Of a DNA stretch of 64,000 nt, positions 27,998 through 36,540 are shown one piece after another. The translations under genes and the position numbers were made by a program. Location: the NCBI RefSeq assembly GCF_042646065.1, contig NZ_JBHRTA010000037.1, positions 1-64,000 of the forward strand, given 5' to 3'. This DNA comes from Parapedobacter deserti. Lineage in GTDB: Bacteria; Bacteroidota; Bacteroidia; Sphingobacteriales; Sphingobacteriaceae. Every line of letters begins with the position of its first letter. Positions within the stretch are counted from its first letter, which is position 1. The notes beneath the pieces are model-generated. The model had not been told where the DNA came from. It saw nothing but the letters and a program-made list of their open reading frames with translations, and did no database searches.

Positions 27998-29314
27998 TCA
28001 CCACCTCCGCAATTTATGCCCCCACATTGCATAATAAATCAAGTACAGGTAACAGGGCATCAGCACCCAGTAAGCTTCGCGGAGCCCTGCTACATCGGCA
28101 AAATACCCGTACACCATAGGCAATATGGCATTACCGCATAATCCCATAATCAGCAACGAGGCGCCCACCTTAGTGAACCTGCCCAGCCCATCGATCGCCA
28201 AGGGCCATATCCCCGCCCAGGTAAGCGAATTCGGGATGCCCAATAACACCACAAACCATATGGACATATCGGTACAATGTCCGAGCAATGTCACATCTCC
28301 TCGTGTGAATACGATCAATAAAGACAGCACCGCCCCCATGACGGTGACAAGCCGCAGCATATTGGTTTGGCTGATCCAACGGGGAACGACAGCGATCCCC
28401 ATGAAATATCCCACGATGGCCATAGCCAAAGTATAGGAAGGGAATACCTTTGCGTCGATAAGCGATATGCCCATTGAACCCGCATAGTTGATAATCGTGT
28501 CAATGGAAATGACCTGCGCACCAACGTGGATAAAAATCGCTATCGCTCCCAATACCAGGTGTGGAAATTGAAAAACATTGGTTTTTCCGTGATTGGCCGC
28601 GTATACTTCGGCTGACTCTTCCTCCGTATTGATCTCGGGCAACGGAGAATAACGCACCCCGATCCCGATCATAAAGAGTACGGCTCCTACAACGGAGTAA
28701 GGCATAATAACACGCCGGATCAATTCATCCAACGCCGAAGTCCGGACATCATCCGGCATCGCGGCCAGGCTATCGAACAGTGCTTGATCCGTAGGCCGTA
28801 GTACGGCAGCGGCGAAGAGCAACGGAGCCAGGATACCTGCAAATTTGTTGCAGATGCCCATAATACTGATCCGCTGGGCTGCCCGTTCCTTCGGTCCAAG
28901 GATGGTAATATACGGATTGGCCGCGGTCTGTAAGATAGCTAAGCCAACACCGATGGTAAACAAACCGATGAGAAAAACCGCATAGGTACGCGTCACTGCC
29001 GCAGGCACGAAGATGAACGCCCCGAGGCTCAACGCAAAAAAGCCAATCATCATCCCCCGTTTGAATCCTACGGCTTTAAGCAGGTAAGACGCGGGCATAG
29101 ACATTACAAAATAAGCAATGTAAAACGCAAATGCCACCAGGTACGACTGGAAGTGGGTGAGTTCGCACGCGATTTTAAAGTACGGAATGAGAATGGCGTT
29201 TATCCACGACAAGAAGCCGAAAATGAAAAACATCCCGGCGATGATGATGATAGAAACCGTAGTATCCCGGCGCGATAGCGATGCCACGCTTACTGCCGTA
29301 TCTGAAGCTGCCAT
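27998..29314 (-). CDS. FucP-type sugar MFS transporter
   Basis: The 438-aa, 12-helix inner-membrane sugar:H+ symporter is of the fucose/glucose-galactose permease group. Family marks include FFIFGFLSWINAILIPYFK in helix 1, FYIAYFVMSMPASYLLKA, and GLAILQTAANPYITILGP. It lies in the same operon as NagA- and NagB-like enzymes (gap of 26 bases to nagA), so a (N-acetyl)hexosamine or modified sugar is a likely cargo. The sequence alone does not give the substrate. Confidence 0.88.
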   Translation of the reverse strand: MAASDTAVSVASLSRRDTTVSIIIIAGMFFIFGFLSWINAILIPYFKIACELTHFQSYLVAFAFYIAYFVMSMPASYLLKAVGFKRGMMIGFFALSLGAFIFVPAAVTRTYAVFLIGLFTIGVGLAILQTAANPYITILGPKERAAQRISIMGICNKFAGILAPLLFAAAVLRPTDQALFDSLAAMPDDVRTSALDELIRRVIMPYSVVGAVLFMIGIGVRYSPLPEINTEEESAEVYAANHGKTNVFQFPHLVLGAIAIFIHVGAQVISIDTIINYAGSMGISLIDAKVFPSYTLAMAIVGYFMGIAVVPRWISQTNMLRLVTVMGAVLSLLIVFTRGDVTLLGHCTDMSIWFVVLLGIPNSLTWAGIWPLAIDGLGRFTKVGASLLIMGLCGNAILPMVYGYFADVAGLREAYWVLMPCYLYLIYYAMWGHKLRRW

Positions 29315-29333
29315 GTTATGAATACTGATTTAG

Positions 29334-30686
29334 TTATATTGTCGGTTTCCAACCCTTTTCATATTCCCGGCTCCACAGTTTACGAGCTTCGCGGTTATTC
29401 AAGATCTGGCCATTGGATGGGTCCACCTCTAGCGTTCCGCCCGTACGTTGCGCAATGTTACCTAATTGTACCAGCAACGTGCTGATGTGGCCGCTCAAAA
29501 TATCTGCGTTTAACCGACTTCCGTTTTTAATGCCACTAAAAAAGTTCTGGATATGGATGGCGTCTAACGCCTGGGATGGGCTTGTTGGGTTACGGGCGTC
29601 TATTGCAACATCATTCTTTTTCTCTTTGAGCAATTCGTTTTTTAGATCGTAAACCTTATAAGAATTACCGCCGTCTATCTGCAGCGCGCCTTTTTCGCCA
29701 TAAAATATAACACCTACGGATGAACCTTCAATCGGATTAGGAGCGCAGCTACGCCCTTCCCAGGTGATCGTGCCGCTATCGCCAAACTCTAAGCTGATCA
29801 CCTGAGTATCCGGAGTCTCCCAATCGTCCCGGTACCGATAGCGCCCACCCGACGAAGTAACCTTTGTTGGAAAAGCTACTTGCAGCCCCCAGCGCGCGAT
29901 ATCTACCATGTGCGTGCCGTTGTTCAACGCCTCGCCGGTCCCCCAATGCCAGAACCAATGCCAGTTATAGTGGATTAGATTGTCTTGATAAGGCCGACGT
30001 GGTGCAGGTCCCTGCCATAATTCATAGTCCAGCCACTCCGGTATTGCCGTTTGCTTTCCCACGCCGATGGATGCGCGGTTGTTGGTGTACCAAGTTTTCG
30101 CGAAATAAGGTTTACCGATAATTCCTCCGTGCAGCTCCTGGATAGCCTGTACCACATTCGGCCACGATCGCCGTTGGTTTCCCATCTGGATTACGTTGCC
30201 ATATTTTTTCTGAGCTGCTACCACCAGTTCACCTTCATGCGGATTGTGGCTGGCAGGTTTTTCAAGGTACACATGCTTACCAGCTTTTGACGCCAGAATT
30301 GCGGCAGGGGCATGCCAGTGATCTGGTGTAGCCACAACCAATGCATCGAAATCGCTACGTTCCAGCAGTTTGCGGATATCAGGCTCAGTATTGGGCCTAC
30401 GGTTTTGGTTGCGCTCTACTTGCTCCACGCATCTTGCGGCGGCACGGCTATCCACATCGCAAACGTAAACCACTTCGCAATTGGATTGAGCAGAAAAGTT
30501 TGTAGCAAGCGCCAACCCCCGCGCATTGACCCCCATCATGGCCACGCGGATGCGTTCGTTTGCACCGACAATATTCCGGTAGCTTTTGGCACTGAGAGCC
30601 GGGAGCACCCCACCCAACGAAAATGCTGCTGAGCTAATTGCTGCTTTTTTTAAGAAATCTCTTCTTGAGTCCAATGGATTTTTCAT
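29334..30686 (-). CDS. Tat-exported Gfo/Idh/MocA oxidoreductase
   Basis: The 450-aa NAD(P)-dependent sugar dehydrogenase family protein has a classical twin-arginine signal (SRRDFLKK, residues 7-14), so it is probably exported folded with its cofactor. A Rossmann fold begins at about 46 (IRVAMMGVNARG), and the catalytic Lys is in HVYLEKPASH. The C-terminal half has the GFO fold (GNQRRS, HWFWHWGTGEALNNGTHMVDIARWG). It is the first gene of the operon with the importer, NagA- and NagB-like genes, and a perfect palindromic operator lies 78 bases before its start. Exported members of this family can oxidise the C3 hydroxyl of glycosides; that role here is inference. Confidence 0.9.
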   Translation of the reverse strand: MKNPLDSRRDFLKKAAISSAAFSLGGVLPALSAKSYRNIVGANERIRVAMMGVNARGLALATNFSAQSNCEVVYVCDVDSRAAARCVEQVERNQNRRPNTEPDIRKLLERSDFDALVVATPDHWHAPAAILASKAGKHVYLEKPASHNPHEGELVVAAQKKYGNVIQMGNQRRSWPNVVQAIQELHGGIIGKPYFAKTWYTNNRASIGVGKQTAIPEWLDYELWQGPAPRRPYQDNLIHYNWHWFWHWGTGEALNNGTHMVDIARWGLQVAFPTKVTSSGGRYRYRDDWETPDTQVISLEFGDSGTITWEGRSCAPNPIEGSSVGVIFYGEKGALQIDGGNSYKVYDLKNELLKEKKNDVAIDARNPTSPSQALDAIHIQNFFSGIKNGSRLNADILSGHISTLLVQLGNIAQRTGGTLEVDPSNGQILNNREARKLWSREYEKGWKPTI

Positions 30687-30763
30687 GTTAAATTATGTTG
30701 TTTTATTATTGGCTATACCGGCTAAGTCTCCATTCGAAACTATTCGAAAATGAAGAAAAAACG

Positions 30764-30783
30764 CTTCGTGTACGTACACGAAG
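30764..30783. promoter_or_regulatory. Perfect 20-bp palindromic operator (probable LacI-type)
   Basis: CTTCGTGTACGTACACGAAG is a perfect palindrome centred on CG, the usual geometry of a LacI-family operator. It lies 78 bases upstream of the Gfo/Idh - importer - nagA - nagB operon and shares its 14-bp core with the operator at 33863. Confidence 0.8.
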
Positions 30784-30899
30784 ATAAGCACTTTATTTGA
30801 TAGTACATAATTTTTCATCATTATATAACGGATTTCTCCTTCAGTCAATACATAACGCGTCTGTGCAATGCAAGCGATGCCATTTTAGGACATTGGCGT

Positions 30900-31171
30900 T
30901 CAGTAAAGCCTTCTTATTTTGATGCTCCTGAAATAAGCGCTATCTCCATGGTCCTGCAAAAGGATGTGCCCGAATGTTGCCTCCCCATAAGCCGTCGCGC
31001 TAGTTTGATACTCGTTTGCAAACTTTCTTCAAGGTAATTTTTCCGGCGTTCAATCTGTCCTTGCGAATACAAGACTTGTGGCATGATGATACAGAAAACC
31101 ACACCGGCTAGCATAAGTTTATTGGTCGTGACTTTAATCTTAGTCGACATGTTAAGAATCCAAATTTCCAT
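30900..31171 (-). pseudogene. Remnant of a DUF1080 (3-keto-disaccharide hydrolase-like) gene
   Basis: A short frame opens with a signal peptide (LMLAGVVFCIIMPQVLYSQ) and reads to 30914, but its tail is nonsense. In a second frame, ending with TGA at 30900, the sequence reads GEATFGHILLQDHGD and then SAYFRSIKIRRLY. This is the typical C-terminal end of DUF1080 domains. The roughly 200-residue body of the domain is absent, so a large deletion plus a frame shift has destroyed the gene. It stands between Gfo/Idh genes, where DUF1080 enzymes are usual partners. The assignment of the C-terminal piece is firmer than that of the N-terminal piece. Confidence 0.65.
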
Positions 31172-31622
31172 AGTTTTATCGCTGATTGGCGGACTGGTTC
31201 TTAATACGGGGCATTATGGCTACCAAACATTCACCTATTGCTGGCAGCTTTTCGGTATTTGATCGACAACGTAAGGCCGAATATTGTCGGCAATTGAGCT
31301 TTTGATCAACTTTTTAGTTTCCATTATCGTTACGTAGCGTCCAATGTTTTAATTCAAACCTCCCGTTCATACGGGGAAATTACCAGACAGGTTGATCGAG
31401 ATGAACCAACGATCCTTTCTATATAGTGTTCTTCTATCACCTTTCATTCTTTTGCAGATGCGTTATGTATCCTCCGGCATTTACAAGCCGCTGGTCTAAC
31501 TAGTGCGTGCCACCACACTCCACGGCGGCAAGCGGGGTCTTTGACGGCCGGATAACGTAAATTAGGTACAGCCGGATAACTATTTTTAGCTAAGGCAATA
31601 GTAATCATATGGCATCGGCAAA
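31172..31622. other. Gap without a supportable gene
   Basis: These 451 bases between the DUF1080 remnant and the next Gfo/Idh gene hold no convincing frame. A 60-codon minus-strand frame (31444-31626) is rich in Cys and Arg and resembles nothing I know. The gap may be further debris of the broken gene. Confidence 0.4.
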
Positions 31623-32819
31623 TCAAATCAAATACTGCATGGTCCCTTGCTCCGCAGCTTTATTAGCTAGTAGCACTGCCTTTGCCGTATCCTTTCCGGT
31701 TTCTACATTGGAAAATGGTTTTCTGCCCTCGCCTATGCAAGAGACAAAATCCATTAGTGCATAGGCCGTAGGATCCCGGTTTTGACCATCTTGGTTGCTA
31801 AACGTTAACTCCAGGGGTTTCCCTTGTCCCCAGGATTCTGCCGTCGCGCCGGTTACGCCGTCAACAGTGGTTAATTGCGCTTTTACCGATTCAGGATAAG
31901 CCAGTGCTTTGGTGCGCTGGACCACTATTGTCCCCTTACTGCCCAGTATCCGTATAGAATAGCCGTTGTATGCGTTGCTAAGAATTGAACTTACACTGGC
32001 TTTTACCCCGTTTGGATAGGCATATATGGCTCGTATATTATCGTAAGTCTCACGGCCATCCTTCCAGTAATCAATGCCCCCAATAGCGACTACGGACGCT
32101 GGCGGACTTCCATTAAACCAGTTGAGGATGTCGACCTGATGTGCGCAAAGTTCCGTCATCAGTCCGCCGGAGTATTCTTTGTACATCCGCCAATTTATCT
32201 GTCTTTCCAGTTTAGGGTCTGATACCGGCCGTCGCCAATCTGAGTTACGGTGATACTGACATTCATATTGCTTTACATCGCCGATGAAACCTTCACGGAT
32301 TACTTCTAACACCCTATGGTATAATTGGTAATAGCGGTATTGGTGGCCTATCTGCAATACCTGCTTGGGATAACGCGCAGCTGTCTGCACGAGCCGTTCG
32401 GCCTCCTCCATGGTGTGTACCATCGTTTTTTCGAGATAGACATGCTTTCCTGCCTGTAACGCTGCCACAGCGGCCGGATAATGCAGATGTTCGGGTAACG
32501 CAATGATAACCGCTTCAATAGCGGGATTTTCCAGCAACTTCCGGTAATCAGCATACGCTTTAGCTTCAGTGAATTGCCTGCCGGCTAATTGCAACTGGCT
32601 CTCCAGAATGTCGCTATATGCATGGAGCACTATACCCGGGACGGTTCGGATAATACTGGCAATACCGGAGCCCCGACTACCAAATCCGATGATGCCAACA
32701 GCCAATGGACGTCTCTGGTTAGCCAATTGGTTAGCCAATATGTGCCCGACCGGTAGGGCGACCATCGTAAGCCCTGCCAATCCATATGCGCTGCTTTTTA
32801 AAAAAAATCTCCTATCCAT
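31623..32819 (-). CDS. Gfo/Idh/MocA oxidoreductase with Tat-like signal
   Basis: The 398-aa protein starts MDRRFFLKSSAYGLAGL, a twin-arginine-type leader, followed by a Rossmann fold (VGIIGFGSRGSG at about 41-52) and HVYLEKTMVH, where the usual EKP is EKT. The C-terminal part carries the GFO-type sheet (GGLMTELCAHQVDILNWF), with the His expected in the active site. It follows another family member by 10 bases and is probably transcribed with it from the operator at 33863. A role in oxidising a sugar or glycoside in the periplasm is likely; the substrate is unknown. Confidence 0.88.
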   Translation of the reverse strand: MDRRFFLKSSAYGLAGLTMVALPVGHILANQLANQRRPLAVGIIGFGSRGSGIASIIRTVPGIVLHAYSDILESQLQLAGRQFTEAKAYADYRKLLENPAIEAVIIALPEHLHYPAAVAALQAGKHVYLEKTMVHTMEEAERLVQTAARYPKQVLQIGHQYRYYQLYHRVLEVIREGFIGDVKQYECQYHRNSDWRRPVSDPKLERQINWRMYKEYSGGLMTELCAHQVDILNWFNGSPPASVVAIGGIDYWKDGRETYDNIRAIYAYPNGVKASVSSILSNAYNGYSIRILGSKGTIVVQRTKALAYPESVKAQLTTVDGVTGATAESWGQGKPLELTFSNQDGQNRDPTAYALMDFVSCIGEGRKPFSNVETGKDTAKAVLLANKAAEQGTMQYLI

Positions 32820-32829
32820 GCCAACCGAC

Positions 32830-33840
32830 TTAACTTAATAGTTTTTGTACATTGACGGGTCCACCCCCCTTACGCTTGCTCAAGTCTGCGGCCTCCATAA
32901 AGGCCACCAATTCTAATGTTTCGGCGGGACTTACAGGCACTACGCCTGTATCAAAGTATTCAACGATACGGTAGAGCAAAGGAAGATATCCAGAATATTT
33001 CCCAATAACGGCCTGTCCTTTTTCTCCATAGGCCATCCCTCCATACCCGTTTTTCCCGCTCCTTAGCCCCCGGAAAACTCCTACACGACCGTCCGTCCAG
33101 GTGCCTACCACGATATCTGTTTCAGCGGCATATATCCGCCGGACCTCCTGACAACCGGTTCCTAAGACCGCATATAAAATCTCAATGCCATGTATGCCGT
33201 ACCAAAACAGATCGGGATGTGACGGTTCCAATGTGGCTGGAGCAAATGCATCGACACCGGTAATACTTCCGATAAGCTTGCCTGATTTAAGATCGGGAAT
33301 GTTCTCTAGGTAGCGTAAAGATGATGATGAGAACGTCGGAACGCCATACCTTTCCGATGCCTCAAAAATAGCCTTCGCATCGGCCAATGAGGCGGCAATC
33401 GGCTTGTCTATGAACAAACGTTTGCCGGCTTTAAACACAGGCAATGCTTGTTCCAGATGCAACCGACCATCGTTGGTTTCCAATAACACAACATCAACCT
33501 GTTCCAACAATTCCGCAATAGAATCTACAATACGCACTCCCAGACTTTTCATTTCATCGATATACCCAGGAATACGCTTCGCGCTGCTCGCTATCGTCCG
33601 GCTTCCGTAAGGATAAGCCGCTACGACTTTATAGCCTTTCAACTCAAGACTGGCATCAGCCGCATTGAGCACCTTGCTAAACGCTAAGCTATGGGAAGTA
33701 TCTAGCCCAATTATTCCAACCCGCTTGCCCGGGGACACGGGTTGTTCCTTGCCCATAATGGGTAGGGTTGATAAGGAAAAACCGGCACCTAATGCAGCAA
33801 AGTCTATCAAAAATTTTCTTCTTGTGTTTGATAAATTCAT
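32830..33840 (-). CDS. Short Gfo/Idh/MocA oxidoreductase with Tat-like signal
   Basis: The 336-aa protein begins with a twin-arginine leader (TRRKFL at residues 6-11). Its nucleotide-binding start is RVGIIGLDTSHS, where Asp-Thr-Ser replaces the usual Gly-rich end, and the catalytic Lys is in RLFIDKPIAAS. The C-terminal domain is shorter than in its two neighbours. A perfect palindromic operator lies only 23 bases before the start, so it is the first gene of a small operon with the gene at 31623. Function within the family is open. Confidence 0.85.
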   Translation of the reverse strand: MNLSNTRRKFLIDFAALGAGFSLSTLPIMGKEQPVSPGKRVGIIGLDTSHSLAFSKVLNAADASLELKGYKVVAAYPYGSRTIASSAKRIPGYIDEMKSLGVRIVDSIAELLEQVDVVLLETNDGRLHLEQALPVFKAGKRLFIDKPIAASLADAKAIFEASERYGVPTFSSSSLRYLENIPDLKSGKLIGSITGVDAFAPATLEPSHPDLFWYGIHGIEILYAVLGTGCQEVRRIYAAETDIVVGTWTDGRVGVFRGLRSGKNGYGGMAYGEKGQAVIGKYSGYLPLLYRIVEYFDTGVVPVSPAETLELVAFMEAADLSKRKGGGPVNVQKLLS

Positions 33841-34155
33841 AAAAAATTCGTTTTCATTTGGGAACGTGTACGTACACGTTAGATAAAAAATAGCACAAAT
33901 ACTTTTCTGTTATTAAAAATTCAACTTATATTTTCAATAATTGGTACCGTACCCACTAATTAAAATAAACAATTCTTAAAATGCAAGACTTTCATTAAAA
34001 ACTTTGCAATGGCAAGATGCAACTTTAAACTGCGCCTATTTTGGACGTAATGGTAATTTTAGTGGGGCCAAAGACAACGGCCGCTGGGATATGCCTGCCG
34101 GGCCCTAACGCCACCCGCCTGTTCCTAAGCATCTTAGCGTCTAAACGTATCATGT
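33841..34155. other. Intergenic region with operator and an orphan plus-strand frame
   Basis: It contains the operator at 33863-33880 and an AT-rich promoter zone. On the plus strand a 42-codon frame (33980-34108) lacks an ATG and ends at a clean TAA. No terminator hairpin with a U-tract was found after the beta-helix gene that ends at 34156. Confidence 0.5.
33863..33880. promoter_or_regulatory. Perfect 18-bp palindromic operator (probable LacI-type)
   Basis: AACGTGTACGTACACGTT is a perfect palindrome centred on CG, ending 23 bases upstream of the Gfo/Idh gene that starts at 33840. The core CGTGTACGTACACG is identical to that of the operator at 30764. This close to the start codon, a bound repressor would block transcription. 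Confidence 0.8.
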
Positions 34156-36540
34156 TTAGCTATTTGTAACGCCGGGAGGTTCGAGCTCGTGATGACTTTT
34201 GAGCTTTGCAATAAAATCTGGATGGACGGTGTCGCCAATCGCGGACAAGTGGTTAATGATATCCCTGCCAAGCCTGGTGTTTACGTGATTGTATAGCACG
34301 TACTCGTTAATGGCTAGGAACCCATAACAATCTGTCAGATCGCACCTGCGTCTTCCGTTTATCACAGGGGCGTGCACCAGACAATTTGTAAAACTGGTCC
34401 CCAATGATGTTTCAAGGCTATAAAATTTATTGGTTTCAGTATCGGACACCGGCTGAAAAACACAATTTTGAAAAAACAAACTTCCCTGCATAGCCTCAGT
34501 GTCGCCACATTCTAAACCATTAATGGATGACCGATTAAATAAGATTTCAGCAACACTTCCTTTCAATATTCCCAGAAATCCTTTACAGTCCACAATATGA
34601 ATACTGGGATATAACGCGTATTCATGTACATACGGCTGCTCGTAATCAGGAACCACTGTAAGATGAGCATCGGTGTTACAAGCTGTTGCGTTCAATACTT
34701 CCAATTGAATATTTTCAAATCTGATTTGCGCATTTGTGTAGAGCTGCACCTCATTATATCCCCCTGGTAAATCGACACGGTAATGTTGGGGCTTGTGCAA
34801 CTTCATCAACCTTACCCCATGTCCGCTGTTTATCACCGATATATTACGAAAAACCAGCTCCCTAGGGAAAAAGAGGTGATCGCCATTTGACATTTTTGAC
34901 ATCTCGGGCGCGATGACTAGCCAACAAGGACGCTGTGATGAGGACTCGGGGCCCAAATCGATGACCAGATCTTCCACCCGGATAGACCGGCCCAAGCTTA
35001 TAGGATAACGGTAGTCGGCATCGAGTGGATGGAAATTGAGTACGGCGCTGCTTACATTCAGGGGTGGCACGAAACGGCAATTGTTTATCCGGATACATCC
35101 ATCCCATTTCGAACCGAAATCTCGACGGAAATTGACGAACGATTGGTTATGGCAGACCGTGTGCTTGATTAGGAGTTCGCCCCCTCCGGTAACGGATATA
35201 CCACGGTATCCGATATTAGAGTCGGTGATACAGAGGTTCCAGCAATGAAAATGTACGTCAATCCGGTTAAGCTTGCACCGTTCAATCCGGAAGTTTTTAT
35301 TCAAGTTTGTGCCGAAAACGCCCCAATGTACCGGGCCGCCCTCTGCAGTCACGTTCCTGAATGTACCATTCAACATCCGTCCAGCACTGATGCCATACGT
35401 TCCAGCCGGCACATCCCGGTCAGTTCCCTCGCGGTTCTGTTCCCAGGGGATTAGTCGAACATTTTCTAACGTTACGTCATATACCATAAAAAATGTGTAG
35501 AAACCAGTCCGCGGAGTTATGGCAACGTCATGTCGCCCTTCTTCCAGACCGACCCACTGATTGCGTATGATGGTGCGGCTGCGATTCACGACAATGCCAT
35601 TACTCTTATACCCGTTGTAAACCGTCCCAGGGCTATCGCCCGAAAGATAAAACGTACCCCCATCGATAACCAGGTAATTGTCGTCGCATGGATAAACCAT
35701 CAAACTGGTATAGTCTTTAAATTCCCAAGCGATATCTCCTACCACGCAGCCGTGCTCCTCCACATAAAACAGCTCTTCCCGAGCCCAAGACTGTCCCTTA
35801 TACTTGGCTCCGGCACGGAAACCGATGCGGTCATTATTGTCCCGAATGTTAATCAATGCGTTTCTGTAAGGTGCTAATTGAGGTAAAAGACGTATCCCTG
35901 GTCTTAGCGCTTCCAGAAATTCTTTCCTTTGCTCGTTGTTGAGGTGTATTTCGTGCTTTTCTTTTCTGCTTTGCACCACAAACTTGCCGATTCCCTTGAC
36001 GTTGAAATGCTCATCTATGTGAAAAATGGTATGTCCCCATGTGACGTTGGTCAGGATTGTAATACCGTTTGTTTCCTTGATCCAATACTCACCATGTAGG
36101 TTAATGACAGGGATATTATGCTTGTTGGCATACTCGTGTGTACGTTTGATTTCAACCCCATCATCGTGTACACCATCGCCTACGGCCCCAAACATCTTGT
36201 AGTTGACTGCTTGGTTGTGGAGCAGCAAAGCGACCAGCCCATTGCTTAGCGGTACGATACCTGCCTGCATTTCGCCCTTTCCTTCCTGCGCATCAATGCG
36301 ATACCACGCCGCACCTCCATCACCGGCCTGATAATATCCAAAGGTTTGGACGACCATCCCTCGTTTCAGTTCCAAATCAATCAGCTCCTGCAACGTTGCA
36401 CACGTGACAACTGTGGTGTTATTCGATTTCCCAACTGCCTGTGGCATACCAGGCGCCATGGCTAGCCCTGTAAGCCCCAACGTCGTCAATACATGTCTTC
36501 TGCTCCACTTATAGCGCTCTTGCTTGTTGCTCTTCGTCAT
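34156..36540 (-). CDS. Tat-exported right-handed beta-helix protein (possible polysaccharide lyase)
   Basis: The 794-aa protein starts with a twin-arginine signal (SRRHVLTTLG at about 13-22). A pectate-lyase-superfamily entry follows (YKMFGAVGDGVHDDGVEI at about 113-130), a motif typical of beta-helix glycan-active enzymes. Many short strands with stacked Asn and hydrophobic residues then run to about 740, as expected for parallel beta-helix coils. Its ATG overlaps the sulfatase stop (36537-36540), so it is the last gene of the susC operon with coupled translation. Lyase or glycosidase activity is inferred from fold and context; I recognise no specific PL or GH family. Confidence 0.75.
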   Translation of the reverse strand: MTKSNKQERYKWSRRHVLTTLGLTGLAMAPGMPQAVGKSNNTTVVTCATLQELIDLELKRGMVVQTFGYYQAGDGGAAWYRIDAQEGKGEMQAGIVPLSNGLVALLLHNQAVNYKMFGAVGDGVHDDGVEIKRTHEYANKHNIPVINLHGEYWIKETNGITILTNVTWGHTIFHIDEHFNVKGIGKFVVQSRKEKHEIHLNNEQRKEFLEALRPGIRLLPQLAPYRNALINIRDNNDRIGFRAGAKYKGQSWAREELFYVEEHGCVVGDIAWEFKDYTSLMVYPCDDNYLVIDGGTFYLSGDSPGTVYNGYKSNGIVVNRSRTIIRNQWVGLEEGRHDVAITPRTGFYTFFMVYDVTLENVRLIPWEQNREGTDRDVPAGTYGISAGRMLNGTFRNVTAEGGPVHWGVFGTNLNKNFRIERCKLNRIDVHFHCWNLCITDSNIGYRGISVTGGGELLIKHTVCHNQSFVNFRRDFGSKWDGCIRINNCRFVPPLNVSSAVLNFHPLDADYRYPISLGRSIRVEDLVIDLGPESSSQRPCWLVIAPEMSKMSNGDHLFFPRELVFRNISVINSGHGVRLMKLHKPQHYRVDLPGGYNEVQLYTNAQIRFENIQLEVLNATACNTDAHLTVVPDYEQPYVHEYALYPSIHIVDCKGFLGILKGSVAEILFNRSSINGLECGDTEAMQGSLFFQNCVFQPVSDTETNKFYSLETSLGTSFTNCLVHAPVINGRRRCDLTDCYGFLAINEYVLYNHVNTRLGRDIINHLSAIGDTVHPDFIAKLKSHHELEPPGVTNS

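Noticed and set aside
29334..30686. GH109 alpha-N-acetylgalactosaminidase
   Set aside because: It is a Tat-exported Gfo/Idh protein like GH109, but it has the common EKP and GNQRRS motifs rather than those I associate with GH109.
30914..31171. 85-codon frame as a small intact gene
   Set aside because: Its last third is the shifted frame of a DUF1080-type C-terminus, so it is part of a pseudogene.
31444..31626. 60-codon minus-strand frame next to a Gfo/Idh gene
   Set aside because: Composition is poor and Cys/Arg-rich, it has no recognisable motif, and it overlaps the next gene's end.
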